Counted from the first letter of the stretch, positions 1-6,878 are shown. The stretch: 12,756 nt of DNA from Deltaproteobacteria bacterium (GCA_016844545.1 JAENJC010000011.1:1-12756); one strand, 5' to 3'. Notes: a model not told the origin generated them from the sequence alone. A program made the numbers and translations.

Positions 1-765
1 GTCGGTCTCTGTGCCGTGGCCAAAGGCTTCGTGGGCGAATATCCCGGAAAACTCAGGGGAGAAGATGCAGTCGTATGAGCCAGGGGTAAGTCGTTCGGCG
101 TGGAGCATCCTTGAACAGTCCGCAACCATCTCCTTGAGAAGATCGGATGAAATGTCGGCATGCTCATACCCGCCCTGGAAGCAGTGACCGTCATGAAGGC
201 TTGCAGTCATACCCTCATCTGCCATGACTATCTGCACAACTGCCTGAGAGCGGGTTATATCCTGAAAGAGCTGTTTAGACCGATTAACAAAGAGTTCCTT
301 TATCCGCACCCATGAGTAGTGCCCCACTGCATTGACTACCCGGCTATCCAGGGCATGAAGCCTGTCTTTATATTCAAGGCATTTGGCCACTTTCAGAGAT
401 AGGGGGATGGAGGAGTTGTCTATTGCACTTTTTATAGAAAAGTCCCGGATCAGAGGTTCCCCGGGCTCTATGGTGATGTCGGTTTCGGCCTTTACTTTGG
501 CGGCACCCTCTGCCAACCTCATTGCCGTTTGTCTCAGATTATCTTCAGAAAGGTCGTTGGTTGCCGCCTCGCTAAAATGGCTGCCGTTAAATACTGTAAA
601 CACCACACCAATGGACGGGTCAACCGCCTCGGCCCGCTGTTCCCTGGTGCTGACCGTTATCCGCTCTCCGAGATTCTCAGTGACCAAGGCAGCAGCATAC
701 GGAACCAGCCGCTCCATCTCACCCACAAGTTTCACGAGGAGTGGCTTCAGCTCATATATGTGCAT
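1..765 (-). CDS. tldD: TldD-family zinc metalloprotease, N-terminal 255 residues (cut by window edge)
   Basis: The minus-strand frame is open from the window edge to an ATG at 763-765 and gives 255 residues. The last visible residues read HEAFGHGTETD, an HExxxH zinc motif starting near residue 245. This motif separates TldD from its partner TldE/PmbA, which lacks it. TldD/PmbA proteins act together as cytosolic proteases that trim modified peptides or unfolded chains. The part before the motif is the usual N-terminal TldD domain, ending in a segment typical of the family just ahead of the zinc site (GSYDCIFSPEFSG). A GGAG lies 7 nt before the ATG. The C-terminal half, with the remaining metal ligand, is outside the window. 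The gene lies about 380 nt downstream of ptsI with a repeat element between, so it is probably a separate unit. Whether a pmbA partner follows cannot be seen. Confidence 0.88.
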   Translation of the reverse strand, partial: MHIYELKPLLVKLVGEMERLVPYAAALVTENLGERITVSTREQRAEAVDPSIGVVFTVFNGSHFSEAATNDLSEDNLRQTAMRLAEGAAKVKAETDITIEPGEPLIRDFSIKSAIDNSSIPLSLKVAKCLEYKDRLHALDSRVVNAVGHYSWVRIKELFVNRSKQLFQDITRSQAVVQIVMADEGMTASLHDGHCFQGGYEHADISSDLLKEMVADCSRMLHAERLTPGSYDCIFSPEFSGIFAHEAFGHGTETD

Positions 766-795
766 CCCTATACTCCAGATTTAAAACAGGTTTCT

Positions 796-939
796 AGAGC
801 CTCTTGCAAAACTACCTTTTTATAACCTTGTCATGCCCGAACGGTTCTGTCGGGCATCCATAGGGCATTGATTTTACAAGAACTGGATTCCCGATTAAAC
901 ACTTCGGGAATGACATTTTGGACTTTTGCAAGAGGCTCT
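796..939. mobile_element. MITE-like element, 144 bp, with 16-bp perfect terminal inverted repeats
   Basis: AGAGCCTCTTGCAAAA at 796-811 is the exact reverse complement of 924-939. Inside are two more perfect 8-bp-stem hairpins: ATGCCCGA/TCGGGCAT near 833-857 and ATTCCCGA/TCGGGAAT near 887-911. Their outer flanks (GTCATGCCCGA and TCGGGAATGAC) are themselves nearly complementary, so the element is a nest of palindromes. No transposase is encoded. It lies between ptsI and tldD, just upstream of the tldD start. Related GTCATTCCCGA-type repeats are common in several bacterial phyla (general knowledge). No clear target-site duplication is seen. Confidence 0.75.
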
Positions 940-941
940 CT

Positions 942-970
942 ATTATAATTATTTTCTCTATAAATGATAC
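942..970 (-). promoter_or_regulatory. Possible sigma-70 promoter for tldD
   Basis: On the minus strand there is a perfect TATAAT (942-947), with GTATCA (965-970) 17 nt upstream as a weak -35 (3 of 6 matches). The surroundings are AT-rich. A transcript starting here would carry the whole MITE-like element 796-939 in its leader. This is a motif match only. Confidence 0.4.
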
Positions 971-1053
971 ACTACAAGATTGACTGGAACCCTTCCCTGT
1001 AAGTTTTGTTTCTGCCAACTCCTGTATTAATGCCTCTTAGATAATTATTTTTT

Positions 1054-1103
1054 CAGTGCTATGCCATAGTTTTTGGTCTTCATTAAGTACCAAAACAGCA
1101 CTG
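1054..1103. repeat. Imperfect inverted repeat downstream of ptsI
   Basis: CAGTGCT (1054-1060) pairs with AGCACTG (1097-1103), and TTTTGGT (1071-1077) pairs with ACCAAAA (1089-1095), leaving an 11-nt loop and a 10-nt bulge on one side. Read in the direction of ptsI transcription the hairpin is followed by an A-run, not a T-run, so it is not a standard intrinsic terminator. It may be part of another repeat or a processed 3' end. Nothing else is recognisable in 971-1148. Confidence 0.45.
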
Positions 1104-1148
1104 CAATTTAGTTTACAGGATATTCGCTCACATTATCTCCCAGGTTAA

Positions 1149-2909
1149 TTACCTGACAAATTCATCAGGGAATAACTCGGCCATGTGCTCCCGGACGCGC
1201 CCTTCTATCTCAGTTGCAGTGGAAAAGGCCATGACATCTCTCAACAGTTTTTTTGCTTCGCTTGCAGACATTGCCCTTACAATCTTCTTGACCCAGGGGA
1301 TGACAGGCGCATTCATTGAGAGCTCATCCAGCTCCAATCCGAGCAGGATCGGCACATAAGCTGGCTCCCCTGCCATCTCGCCGCACATGCTTACCTTGAT
1401 CCCTGCAGCATGGGCCGAGTCCACTATACCTTTTATTATCCTGATTATTGCCGGATGCAGCGGCTCGTACAGATAAGCCACATGCTCATTCACCCTGTCT
1501 ATGGCCAAGGAGTACTGGATAAGGTCATTTGTACCTATGCTGAAGAAATCTACCTCCCTTGCCAAAATATCGGCAATAGCCGCAGCGGACGGGATCTCCA
1601 TCATTATACCGACCTCCATCTCCCTGTCGTACGCTATACCTTTAGAATCAAGTTCCTTCCTTACCTCTTCCAATATCCCCTTGGCCTGCCTGAGTTCCTG
1701 CATACCGGATATCATAGGGAACATTATTTTAAGCTTTCCATAGGCGCTGGCGCGTAGTATCCCCCTCAGCTGGGTCTGGAATAACTCAACCTCTTTAAGA
1801 GAAAACCTTATCGCCCGAAGTCCCATGGCCGGGTTTATCTCCTCTGCCCACTCGATATGAGAGACCATCTTGTCTCCCCCCATATCCAGCGTCCTTATGG
1901 TTGCTGAATATGGGGCAACCCCTTCTGCCAGCTTCCTGTATGTCTCAAAGTGGTCTTCTTCCACAGGAAGCCTCTTCCCCATATAAAGAAATTCCGTCCT
2001 ATAAAGCCCGATCCCCTCTGCGCCGTGTTCGCTCAGTGAAGGTATCTCTTCCGGCAGTTCAATATTGCCTGCAAGCCGCACTGAGTGGCCATCCTTAGTC
2101 ACAGCTGGAAGTTTTTTGAACCGGAGCAGTTCCTCCTCAAAATACTGGTAATTCTGGCTCCTTTCAAGGTAGGCCTTAAAAACGCTCTTTGGCGGGTTTA
2201 TTATGACTACCCCCGTCATTCCGTCCAGCACAATAATATCCCCAGGCATTATCTGTTGGGTTACGTTATCAAGGCCGACTACCGCCGGAATCTCTAGGGA
2301 CCTGGCAACTATTGATGTATGGGATGTCCTACCCCCTATATCGGTGACAAAACCAAGGATTTTATCCTTTTTCATCTGAGCGGTATCGGATGGGGTAAGG
2401 TCATGGGCAACTATAATGACCTTTTCCTTTATATGCGAGAGCCCGTCATGCTTCTTCCCTACCAGGTTTCTAAGGATCCTTTCCCCTATCTGCTCTATAT
2501 CACTCTTCCTCGCCCTCAGGTACTCATCCTCTATCCTGTCAAATATCATGGAAAGGTTGTGCATATGCCTCTTCAGCGCCCCTTCCGCTCCGATAAGCCT
2601 TTCCCTGATGTTTTTTATAGTGTCATCAATCAGCATCTTGTCTTCAAGGATAAGGAGGTGGGCGTCTATGATGTAGACATGCTCCTTGGCGCTCTCCTTG
2701 AGGAGCTTCTCCTTTACCCTTTGGAGTTGTAACTTGGATTGCTCCACGGCCCTCCTGAAGCGGGTTACCTCTTTTTCCACCTGGCCCTTCTTGATAGGCC
2801 TTTCTTCAACCTCGACCCGTCCCCGCTCTATCAGATGGGCCCTGCCAATGGCAATTCCAGAGGAAACCCCGATCCCCTTGAGGATTATGTTCTCCCTTTT
2901 CTTAGGCAA
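1149..2909 (-). CDS. ptsI: PTS Enzyme I (phosphoenolpyruvate-protein phosphotransferase)
   Basis: This enzyme transfers phosphate from phosphoenolpyruvate to HPr in the cytoplasm, the first step of the PTS. The 586 residues match the usual EI length. They show the N-terminal swivel/HPr-binding part, the active-site segment GGRTSHTSIVARS with the phospho-histidine at about residue 197, the PEP-site segment GAEGIGLYRTEFLYM, the SIGTNDLIQYSLAIDR segment and the catalytic cysteine in SMCGEMAGE near residue 510. There is no GAF domain, so this is the sugar-type PtsI and not the nitrogen-type PtsP. The start is a TTG, chosen because GGAGG sits 5 nt before it and the family start KGIGVSSGIAIG follows directly. 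It begins 21 nt after the ptsH stop and is the last gene of the PTS run. Confidence 0.96.
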   Translation of the reverse strand: MPKKRENIILKGIGVSSGIAIGRAHLIERGRVEVEERPIKKGQVEKEVTRFRRAVEQSKLQLQRVKEKLLKESAKEHVYIIDAHLLILEDKMLIDDTIKNIRERLIGAEGALKRHMHNLSMIFDRIEDEYLRARKSDIEQIGERILRNLVGKKHDGLSHIKEKVIIVAHDLTPSDTAQMKKDKILGFVTDIGGRTSHTSIVARSLEIPAVVGLDNVTQQIMPGDIIVLDGMTGVVIINPPKSVFKAYLERSQNYQYFEEELLRFKKLPAVTKDGHSVRLAGNIELPEEIPSLSEHGAEGIGLYRTEFLYMGKRLPVEEDHFETYRKLAEGVAPYSATIRTLDMGGDKMVSHIEWAEEINPAMGLRAIRFSLKEVELFQTQLRGILRASAYGKLKIMFPMISGMQELRQAKGILEEVRKELDSKGIAYDREMEVGIMMEIPSAAAIADILAREVDFFSIGTNDLIQYSLAIDRVNEHVAYLYEPLHPAIIRIIKGIVDSAHAAGIKVSMCGEMAGEPAYVPILLGLELDELSMNAPVIPWVKKIVRAMSASEAKKLLRDVMAFSTATEIEGRVREHMAELFPDEFVR

Positions 2910-2930
2910 TCAGTCCTCCACACTTTGAAT

Positions 2931-3197
2931 TCACTCTTCCCCAAACCCCTTAGCAACCAGTTCTTCGAGGGTATTCATCGCCTCGACACAGTCCTCACCC
3001 TCAGACCTTACATTTATGGTGCTACCCTTCTCAGCCGCCAACATCATCAACCCCATGATACTCTTGCCGTTTACCTCCACATCGTCCTTCTCAACCCAGA
3101 TTTCTGAAGAGAATTTACCGGCTGTCTGGACAAAGGTTGCAGCTGCCCTGGCATGAAGGCCTAACCTGTTAACAATGGTAAATATCCTTTTTTCCAT
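2931..3197 (-). CDS. ptsH: HPr phosphocarrier protein
   Basis: This small cytosolic carrier takes phosphate from EI and passes it to IIA proteins. Its 88 residues have the normal length. His15 sits in NRLGLHARAAA, the EI-dependent phosphorylation site, and Ser46 in NGKSIMGLM, the site used by HPr kinase. Both are present, and hprK lies upstream in the same cluster, so both modifications are likely. The start ATG lies one base from the end of a junction repeat element. The only good Shine-Dalgarno, GGAGG, is inside that element, about 14 nt before the ATG, which is rather far. ptsI follows after 21 nt. In this cluster the same HPr probably serves both the mannose-class IIA and PtsN (inference). 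Confidence 0.96.
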   Translation of the reverse strand: MEKRIFTIVNRLGLHARAAATFVQTAGKFSSEIWVEKDDVEVNGKSIMGLMMLAAEKGSTINVRSEGEDCVEAMNTLEELVAKGFGEE

Positions 3198-3198
3198 T

Positions 3199-3302
3199 TA
3201 ATACCGATTGGCCTCCAAATAATAAACATTTTAGTGCGCTGGTATAATACCAAGTAAGCTTTCAATAATCATAATTTTAATATTTGAAAGCAACTTGGTA
3301 TA
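3199..3302. repeat. Junction element copy 1 (two-hairpin, diverged), IID/HPr gap
   Basis: On the plus strand it opens with TAATACCGATTGG and closes with GAAAGCAACTTGGTATA. The second hairpin (3249-3300) has arms TACCAAGTAAGCTTTCA and TTTGAAAGCAACTTGGTA. The first half (3199-3248) is a worn version of the first hairpin, alignable with copy 5. In the ptsH direction its last arm carries GGAGG where better copies read GAATG, so it seems to supply the ptsH ribosome binding site. It fills nearly the whole gap between IID and ptsH. Confidence 0.8.
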
Positions 3303-3317
3303 AAAATCCCCTGTCTT

Positions 3318-4049
3318 TCATAAGAACAAACCCAAAACTATCGACACTACAACTGCTATAACCGCCAGTACCTCAACCCTTATTCCCTTTTCCAGCCCCC
3401 GGTAAAAACCAAAGACTGAAAATATTACAATCGAGGAGGCCCATAGGTGGTTGCCACCCAACTCTCCCCTCCCTAACACGATAAAAAGGAGAACGGAAAG
3501 AAGAAATCCCGAAAGAAATAGAATTCCTCTTTTTATCCTTTGAGCCTTGCCAGGTATATCGAGTAATATTATAGTATTTACAATGCCAATACCCATCCTA
3601 TGTCCCATAATCATACCGTAACCCCTTATGAATATATGGGGTAAATTATAAACAACAAGGAAGACAACAGGTGCCCATACAAACCCCAGAAGCGCAAAAA
3701 TGACTCCGCAAACTGCCGCCAGTGGTCTCAGGGAACTCCAGAACAGGGAATCGCCGAGAGCCCCGTAAGCCCCCATGAGAGCACTCTTTAAGCCCTTAAT
3801 ATCTTCGTCTGAGGCACCATCCTCTTCCAGCCTGATTGATGCTCCTATTATTGCAGGGGCCATATAAGGATTAGTATTGAAAAACTCCAGGTGCCTCCTG
3901 CATGCCTCCTTAAACTTATCCTCTGTTTTATGAATCGCCCTTATCGCTGGGACAATGGAATAGAAAAAACCAAGACTCTGCATCCTTTCAAAGCTCCAGG
4001 AGGACTGGATCAAAAAAGACCTGAAAAATGCGCTTCTTATATACCCCAT
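3318..4049 (-). CDS. PTS mannose-class permease, IID component
   Basis: This is the second membrane subunit of a mannose-family sugar transporter, working with IIC in the inner membrane. Its 243 residues start with a soluble helical part carrying the family hallmark FLIQSSWSFERMQSLGF near residues 11-27. Hydrophobic segments follow at about 107-133, 155-168, 174-192 and 226-243. The length is a little below that of the E. coli ManZ family. The start is ATG, with AAGGGG 5 nt upstream. The gene follows IIC after a repeat element and is separated from ptsH by another. Sugar specificity cannot be read from the sequence. There is no sign of frameshift or lost domains. Confidence 0.9.
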   Translation of the reverse strand: MGYIRSAFFRSFLIQSSWSFERMQSLGFFYSIVPAIRAIHKTEDKFKEACRRHLEFFNTNPYMAPAIIGASIRLEEDGASDEDIKGLKSALMGAYGALGDSLFWSSLRPLAAVCGVIFALLGFVWAPVVFLVVYNLPHIFIRGYGMIMGHRMGIGIVNTIILLDIPGKAQRIKRGILFLSGFLLSVLLFIVLGRGELGGNHLWASSIVIFSVFGFYRGLEKGIRVEVLAVIAVVVSIVLGLFL

Positions 4050-4070
4050 CCGAACCCCTTAAGGGACATT

Positions 4071-4170
4071 TATACCAAGTTGCTTTCAAACATCCACTAT
4101 TAAGCCCAATGAAAGCTTGCTTGGTATTATACCTGAGCATTCAAAAGTCTTTATTTGAATGCAAATTGGT
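4071..4170. repeat. Junction element copy 2 (complete two-hairpin), IIC/IID gap, entering the IIC gene
   Basis: It begins TATACCAAGTTGCTTTCAAA and ends in GCAAATTGGT. Its reverse complement matches 7981-8080 at 93 of 100 positions by my count. The outer ends are imperfect terminal inverted repeats (TACCAAGTTGCTTTCAAA against ACCAATTTGCATTCAAA), with two internal hairpins. It overlaps the 3' end of the IIC gene, whose last codons and TAA stop (4151-4153) lie inside it. It is in the opposite orientation to copies 1, 4 and 5. Confidence 0.9.
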
Positions 4171-4858
4171 GCAAGATCATCCCAATCAGAAACCCTGCTG
4201 AAAAGATCGGCGCCATGCTCTTTCCTTTTCCTGTCCTCATAAGAACAGCTATCCCTAAAGAAATAAAAAGATAAAAAGATAAGTAAAAACCATTTACAAG
4301 GCGTTCAGAGTTAGGGAGCAAGGGATATAAGGTCTTTACAACAGGAAGACCAAGACCGATCAGTGCCAGCAAGGAGAAAAATGATGCCATAAAAAAAGAA
4401 AAAAGTCCCTTTAGATTTTCTCTGTCTATATGTGCAAAATTTCCGGCTCCTGCCAATCCGTCGGCGTTCAGAGCAAATTTACGGTTATAATTCCTGACGA
4501 ATATATCTACCCGTTGTCCCGCAATTGACAGGGGTATAGATACTAATATGGAAAAGATCATTATGGGAAGGGATAAGGCTGAAGTCACACCTATATCCCT
4601 ACATACAATTATGCCCACAGATGTAGCAATGACAGCAGCAGTAGTCTCATTAGGTGGGATAGAGCCTCCTACCGGAAGGGCCCCTATCCAGAACAATTCC
4701 AGCACACATCCTATAGTAAGCCCTGTAACCGGGTCCCCCAGAACAAATCCCACAATAGGCCCGGCAACAATGGGCTGGGACACCATCATCTGAAGGAAGG
4801 CTGTCCTGTCGAGGGATATCAAAGCCCCTACAAGGGCAACTATAAAAACATCTGGCAT
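4151..4858 (-). CDS. PTS mannose-class permease, IIC component
   Basis: This is the main sugar-conducting membrane subunit of the mannose-type PTS. The frame encodes 235 mostly hydrophobic residues with several membrane segments. The family segment GFVLGDPVTGLTIGCVLELF, followed by WIGALPVGGSIPPNE, is clear near residues 37-71. The frame stays open to a TTG at 4891, but that start would lie inside a repeat element. The ATG at 4856-4858 has AAAAAGG 8 nt upstream and gives a normal N-terminus (MPDVFIVALVGAL), so I use it. The C-terminal residues HQFAFK and the stop are encoded by repeat copy 2, so the original end was probably replaced or shortened. The protein is slightly shorter than typical homologues. 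Its neighbours are IIB upstream and IID downstream. Confidence 0.9.
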   Translation of the reverse strand: MPDVFIVALVGALISLDRTAFLQMMVSQPIVAGPIVGFVLGDPVTGLTIGCVLELFWIGALPVGGSIPPNETTAAVIATSVGIIVCRDIGVTSALSLPIMIFSILVSIPLSIAGQRVDIFVRNYNRKFALNADGLAGAGNFAHIDRENLKGLFSFFMASFFSLLALIGLGLPVVKTLYPLLPNSERLVNGFYLSFYLFISLGIAVLMRTGKGKSMAPIFSAGFLIGMILHQFAFK

Positions 4859-4872
4859 ATCAATTACCTTTT

Positions 4873-4931
4873 TATACCAAGTTGCTTTCAAACATCTGCT
4901 TATGAGATTGGCGAAAGCTAACTTGGTATTA
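4873..4931. repeat. Junction element copy 3 (single-hairpin form), IIB/IIC gap
   Basis: TATACCAAGTTGCTTTCAAA at the left pairs with GCTAACTTGGTATTA at the right. The core keeps the same 17-nt central spacing as the second hairpin of copy 5 when read in reverse complement. The first hairpin of the full element is not recognisable here. Its edge is directly followed, in the transcription direction, by the AAAAAGG ribosome binding site of IIC. Confidence 0.85.
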
Positions 4932-4936
4932 TCTAT

Positions 4937-5419
4937 TCACTTTCTTTTAACAACCTCCCATATATCACGGGGCGGGTCTGAAGGGACACATCTCATCACT
5001 ACTTTAATCCCTTTATCAGTAAGGGCATTGAGGTTCTCCAGATCGGCCGTGTCTACAGAAACAGAAGGTGATACATGTAACTTGCCCGGGCAGAAGTGAA
5101 TATTCCCAACATTAAGCTCTTCCAATTTAAGCCCGAGCTTCACTGCCTTCAAGGCATCCTCTGTCGTGCCGAACAAAAGAACTACCCTCGAGTTGTCAAA
5201 CTCTCCTCCCAATAATCGCTTAACAGCATCCTCGACCTCCAGCGTCTGAATGCTTATCCCGCATGTTCCACAGGTCTCCATAGCCATCTTTTGAACAGGG
5301 CTCCTGGCAGCAGCATCACTGGCTACAATTATACAGGTCGCCTTTGTATAAGGGATCCAGCCCTCCAGTATCTGCCCATGTACAAAACGGTTATCTATCC
5401 GTGCAAGCACTATTGACAT
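4937..5419 (-). CDS. PTS mannose-class IIB component
   Basis: This cytosolic phosphotransfer protein takes phosphate from IIA and gives it to the sugar as IIC/IID move it inward. Its 160 residues have the normal length for a stand-alone IIB. The N-terminus RIDNRFVHGQILEGW matches the family active-site segment, with the phospho-histidine at residue 14. The C-terminal half keeps the family segment VGNIHFCPGKLHVSPSVSV. The ATG at 5417-5419 lies next to repeat copy 4, and the ribosome binding sequence GAAAGGG falls inside that element's terminal arm. IIA and IIB are separate genes here, unlike the fused E. coli ManX. The active-site sequence places the family but not the sugar. Confidence 0.93.
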   Translation of the reverse strand: MSIVLARIDNRFVHGQILEGWIPYTKATCIIVASDAAARSPVQKMAMETCGTCGISIQTLEVEDAVKRLLGGEFDNSRVVLLFGTTEDALKAVKLGLKLEELNVGNIHFCPGKLHVSPSVSVDTADLENLNALTDKGIKVVMRCVPSDPPRDIWEVVKRK

Positions 5420-5420
5420 A

Positions 5421-5524
5421 TATACCCTTTCGCATTCAATATAATACTAATTGTAGTCCTGGTAAAATACCAAGTAAGCTTTCATATTAGCAATAATTAT
5501 ATATCTGAAAGCAACTTGGTATTA
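5421..5524. repeat. Junction element copy 4 (two-hairpin, first hairpin diverged), IIA/IIB gap
   Basis: The left half TATACCCTTTCGCATTCAA aligns without gaps to copy 5; over a 46-nt stretch I count 30 matches. The right half is a well-kept hairpin (TACCAAGTAAGCTTTCA with TGAAAGCAACTTGGTA). The element exactly spans the gap between IIA and IIB. Its right end contains the TAA stop of IIA (5522-5524), and its left arm contains the GAAAGGG ribosome binding site of IIB. Confidence 0.82.
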
Positions 5525-5935
5525 CCTCTTTGCGGACTTCATTTTAAGTATCTCACTGGCCAGAGAAATACTATTTTGGCCATATTCTTTTATAAATGAC
5601 GCCAAGTCTTTAAGAGTCTTATCTTCCCTCGACATGGATGCCTTTATAACCATCGGGAGGTTCACCCCTCCGATCACCTCTGTCCTTCCCTCATCAAGAA
5701 ACGAGAGCCCTAAATTAGACGGAGTACCGCCAAACATGTCTGTAAACAGAATAACTCCATCCCCTTCGTCTACATCCTTTATCGCCTTTTCTATCTCCTT
5801 CCTGACCTCCTCCACTGCATCGCTTCTATCTATGCATACAGGTATAACCCCTTTGGCCTGTCCTACGATATCACTGGCGACCTTCACAAACTCCTCTGCC
5901 AGTCTCCCGTGAGTTATTATCACAATACCTATCAT
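5522..5935 (-). CDS. PTS mannose-class IIA component
   Basis: This cytosolic protein accepts phosphate from HPr and passes it to IIB. Its 137 residues are the normal length for a single EIIA-Man domain. The N-terminus MIGIVIITHGRLAEEF carries the phospho-histidine at residue 9, and FTDMFGGTPSN near residues 64-74 is the family signature. The ATG at 5933-5935 has GGAGG 4 nt upstream, the strongest ribosome binding site in the PTS run. The stop codon lies in the end of repeat copy 4. It follows rapZ after 76 nt. In related genomes a lone IIA of this kind next to hprK and rapZ is often regulatory only; here IIB, IIC and IID follow, so transport is likely. Confidence 0.93.
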   Translation of the reverse strand: MIGIVIITHGRLAEEFVKVASDIVGQAKGVIPVCIDRSDAVEEVRKEIEKAIKDVDEGDGVILFTDMFGGTPSNLGLSFLDEGRTEVIGGVNLPMVIKASMSREDKTLKDLASFIKEYGQNSISLASEILKMKSAKR

Positions 5936-5958
5936 GGTTCCTCCAAAACCTGCATGAA

Positions 5959-6004
5959 GGATTAAGGGGTAAGGAGTAAGCTTAATCCTCTAATCCTCTA
6001 ATCC
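5959..6004. repeat. Palindrome plus three tandem octamers in the rapZ/IIA gap
   Basis: GGATTAAG (5959-5966) and CTTAATCC (5981-5988) form a perfect 8-bp stem with a 14-nt loop. CTTAATCC is then followed by two TCTAATCC units (5989-6004), giving three tandem octamers. There is no T-run after the stem on the minus strand. It could be an operator-like site or a repeat fragment; no function is shown. Confidence 0.55.
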
Positions 6005-6011
6005 TGCTTTT

Positions 6012-6878
6012 CTACGCCTTTGCTATGTCCCTGTGCAATACCTTTACCTTGTGCTTGCCGCCCTCCATGGCCTTTCCAGTTTCATTGGCTATTGCCACCG
6101 ACCTGTGCCTCCCTCCGGTGCACCCTATAGCAATTGTAAGGTAAGCCTTCCCTTCCTTTTCGTAGAGAGGAACAAGAAACTTTATCAGGTTTAGAAACTT
6201 GGACATAAACAAGGAGGACTCCTCAGAATCCATGATGTAGCCTATCACCTTTGGGTCTTCACCTGTGAGCCCCTTCATCTCGGCAACAAAATATGGGTTT
6301 TTAAGGAATCTGACATCCATGACAATGTCTGCATTAAATGGAAGGCCGTGGCTGAAACCAAAGGAAAGTAAGTTTACTACCAGCCCTCCCTCCCTTGACT
6401 TATCGCCATAGCTCTGGAATACAAGCTCCCTTAACTGATGGACGTTCAGCGCAGTAGTATCTACAATCCTGTCTGCAGTCAGTCTTAACTCGGAAAGTTC
6501 CTCTCTCTCCCTGCTTATTCCGTCTATTGCGGTTTCGCTCCCAGCAAGGGGATGTCTCCTCCTGGTCTCGCTGTACCTTTTCAGAATCACCTCGTCAGAG
6601 GCATCAAAAAAAAGCAGCTCTATGTTGTACCCTTCTTCCCTCAGCCCCTTTACAGTCTTACTATATTCCTTAAGAAAATCTCCCTCTCTTGCATCCATGA
6701 CAAGGGATACCCTGTTTATCCCTCCTGAAGACAGCTGGCATACCTCAAGAAACTTCGGCAGCAAGGTTACCGGGAGGTTATCCACACAGAAATACCCCAA
6801 GTCCTCCAATGCCTTGACTGCCGTACTCTTGCCCGAACCTGAAAGCCCGCTTATCACAACAATCTTCAGCTTTGTCAT
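6012..6878 (-). CDS. rapZ: RapZ / YvcJ-type nucleotide-binding protein (RNase adapter family)
   Basis: The 288-residue length fits the RapZ/YvcJ family. The Walker A loop GLSGSGKST is at residues 11-19. The family segment RRRHPL is in the middle, and the C-terminal part carries GCTGGRHRSVAIAN, the conserved region used in enterics for sensing and RNA binding. In E. coli RapZ guides RNase E to the GlmZ small RNA and senses glucosamine-6-phosphate; in other phyla the role is less clear, and the name here implies family only. The ATG overlaps the hprK stop as ATGA, indicating coupled translation. Being next to hprK and a PTS is the common arrangement in many phyla. Confidence 0.95.
   Translation of the reverse strand: MTKLKIVVISGLSGSGKSTAVKALEDLGYFCVDNLPVTLLPKFLEVCQLSSGGINRVSLVMDAREGDFLKEYSKTVKGLREEGYNIELLFFDASDEVILKRYSETRRRHPLAGSETAIDGISREREELSELRLTADRIVDTTALNVHQLRELVFQSYGDKSREGGLVVNLLSFGFSHGLPFNADIVMDVRFLKNPYFVAEMKGLTGEDPKVIGYIMDSEESSLFMSKFLNLIKFLVPLYEKEGKAYLTIAIGCTGGRHRSVAIANETGKAMEGGKHKVKVLHRDIAKA

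Noticed and set aside
383..784. Plus-strand open frames over the tldD region and similar ones across all other genes
   Set aside because: They lie opposite clearly recognised minus-strand proteins and show no family features.
812..1018. Open frame of 68 codons on the minus strand upstream of tldD
   Set aside because: It runs through most of the MITE-like element and its product resembles nothing; best seen as chance translation of repeat DNA.
1040..1110. Intrinsic terminator after ptsI
   Set aside because: A hairpin exists but is followed by A residues, not T, in the ptsI direction, so I list it only as an inverted repeat.
4859..4891. Longer IIC start at a TTG
   Set aside because: The TTG and following codons are repeat DNA; the ATG at 4858 has a good ribosome binding site and family-like N-terminus.
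5936..6011. Sigma-54 promoter before the mannose-class PTS genes
   Set aside because: I looked for a TGGCAC-N5-TTGC type site on the minus strand and found none in this gap, despite rpoN nearby.
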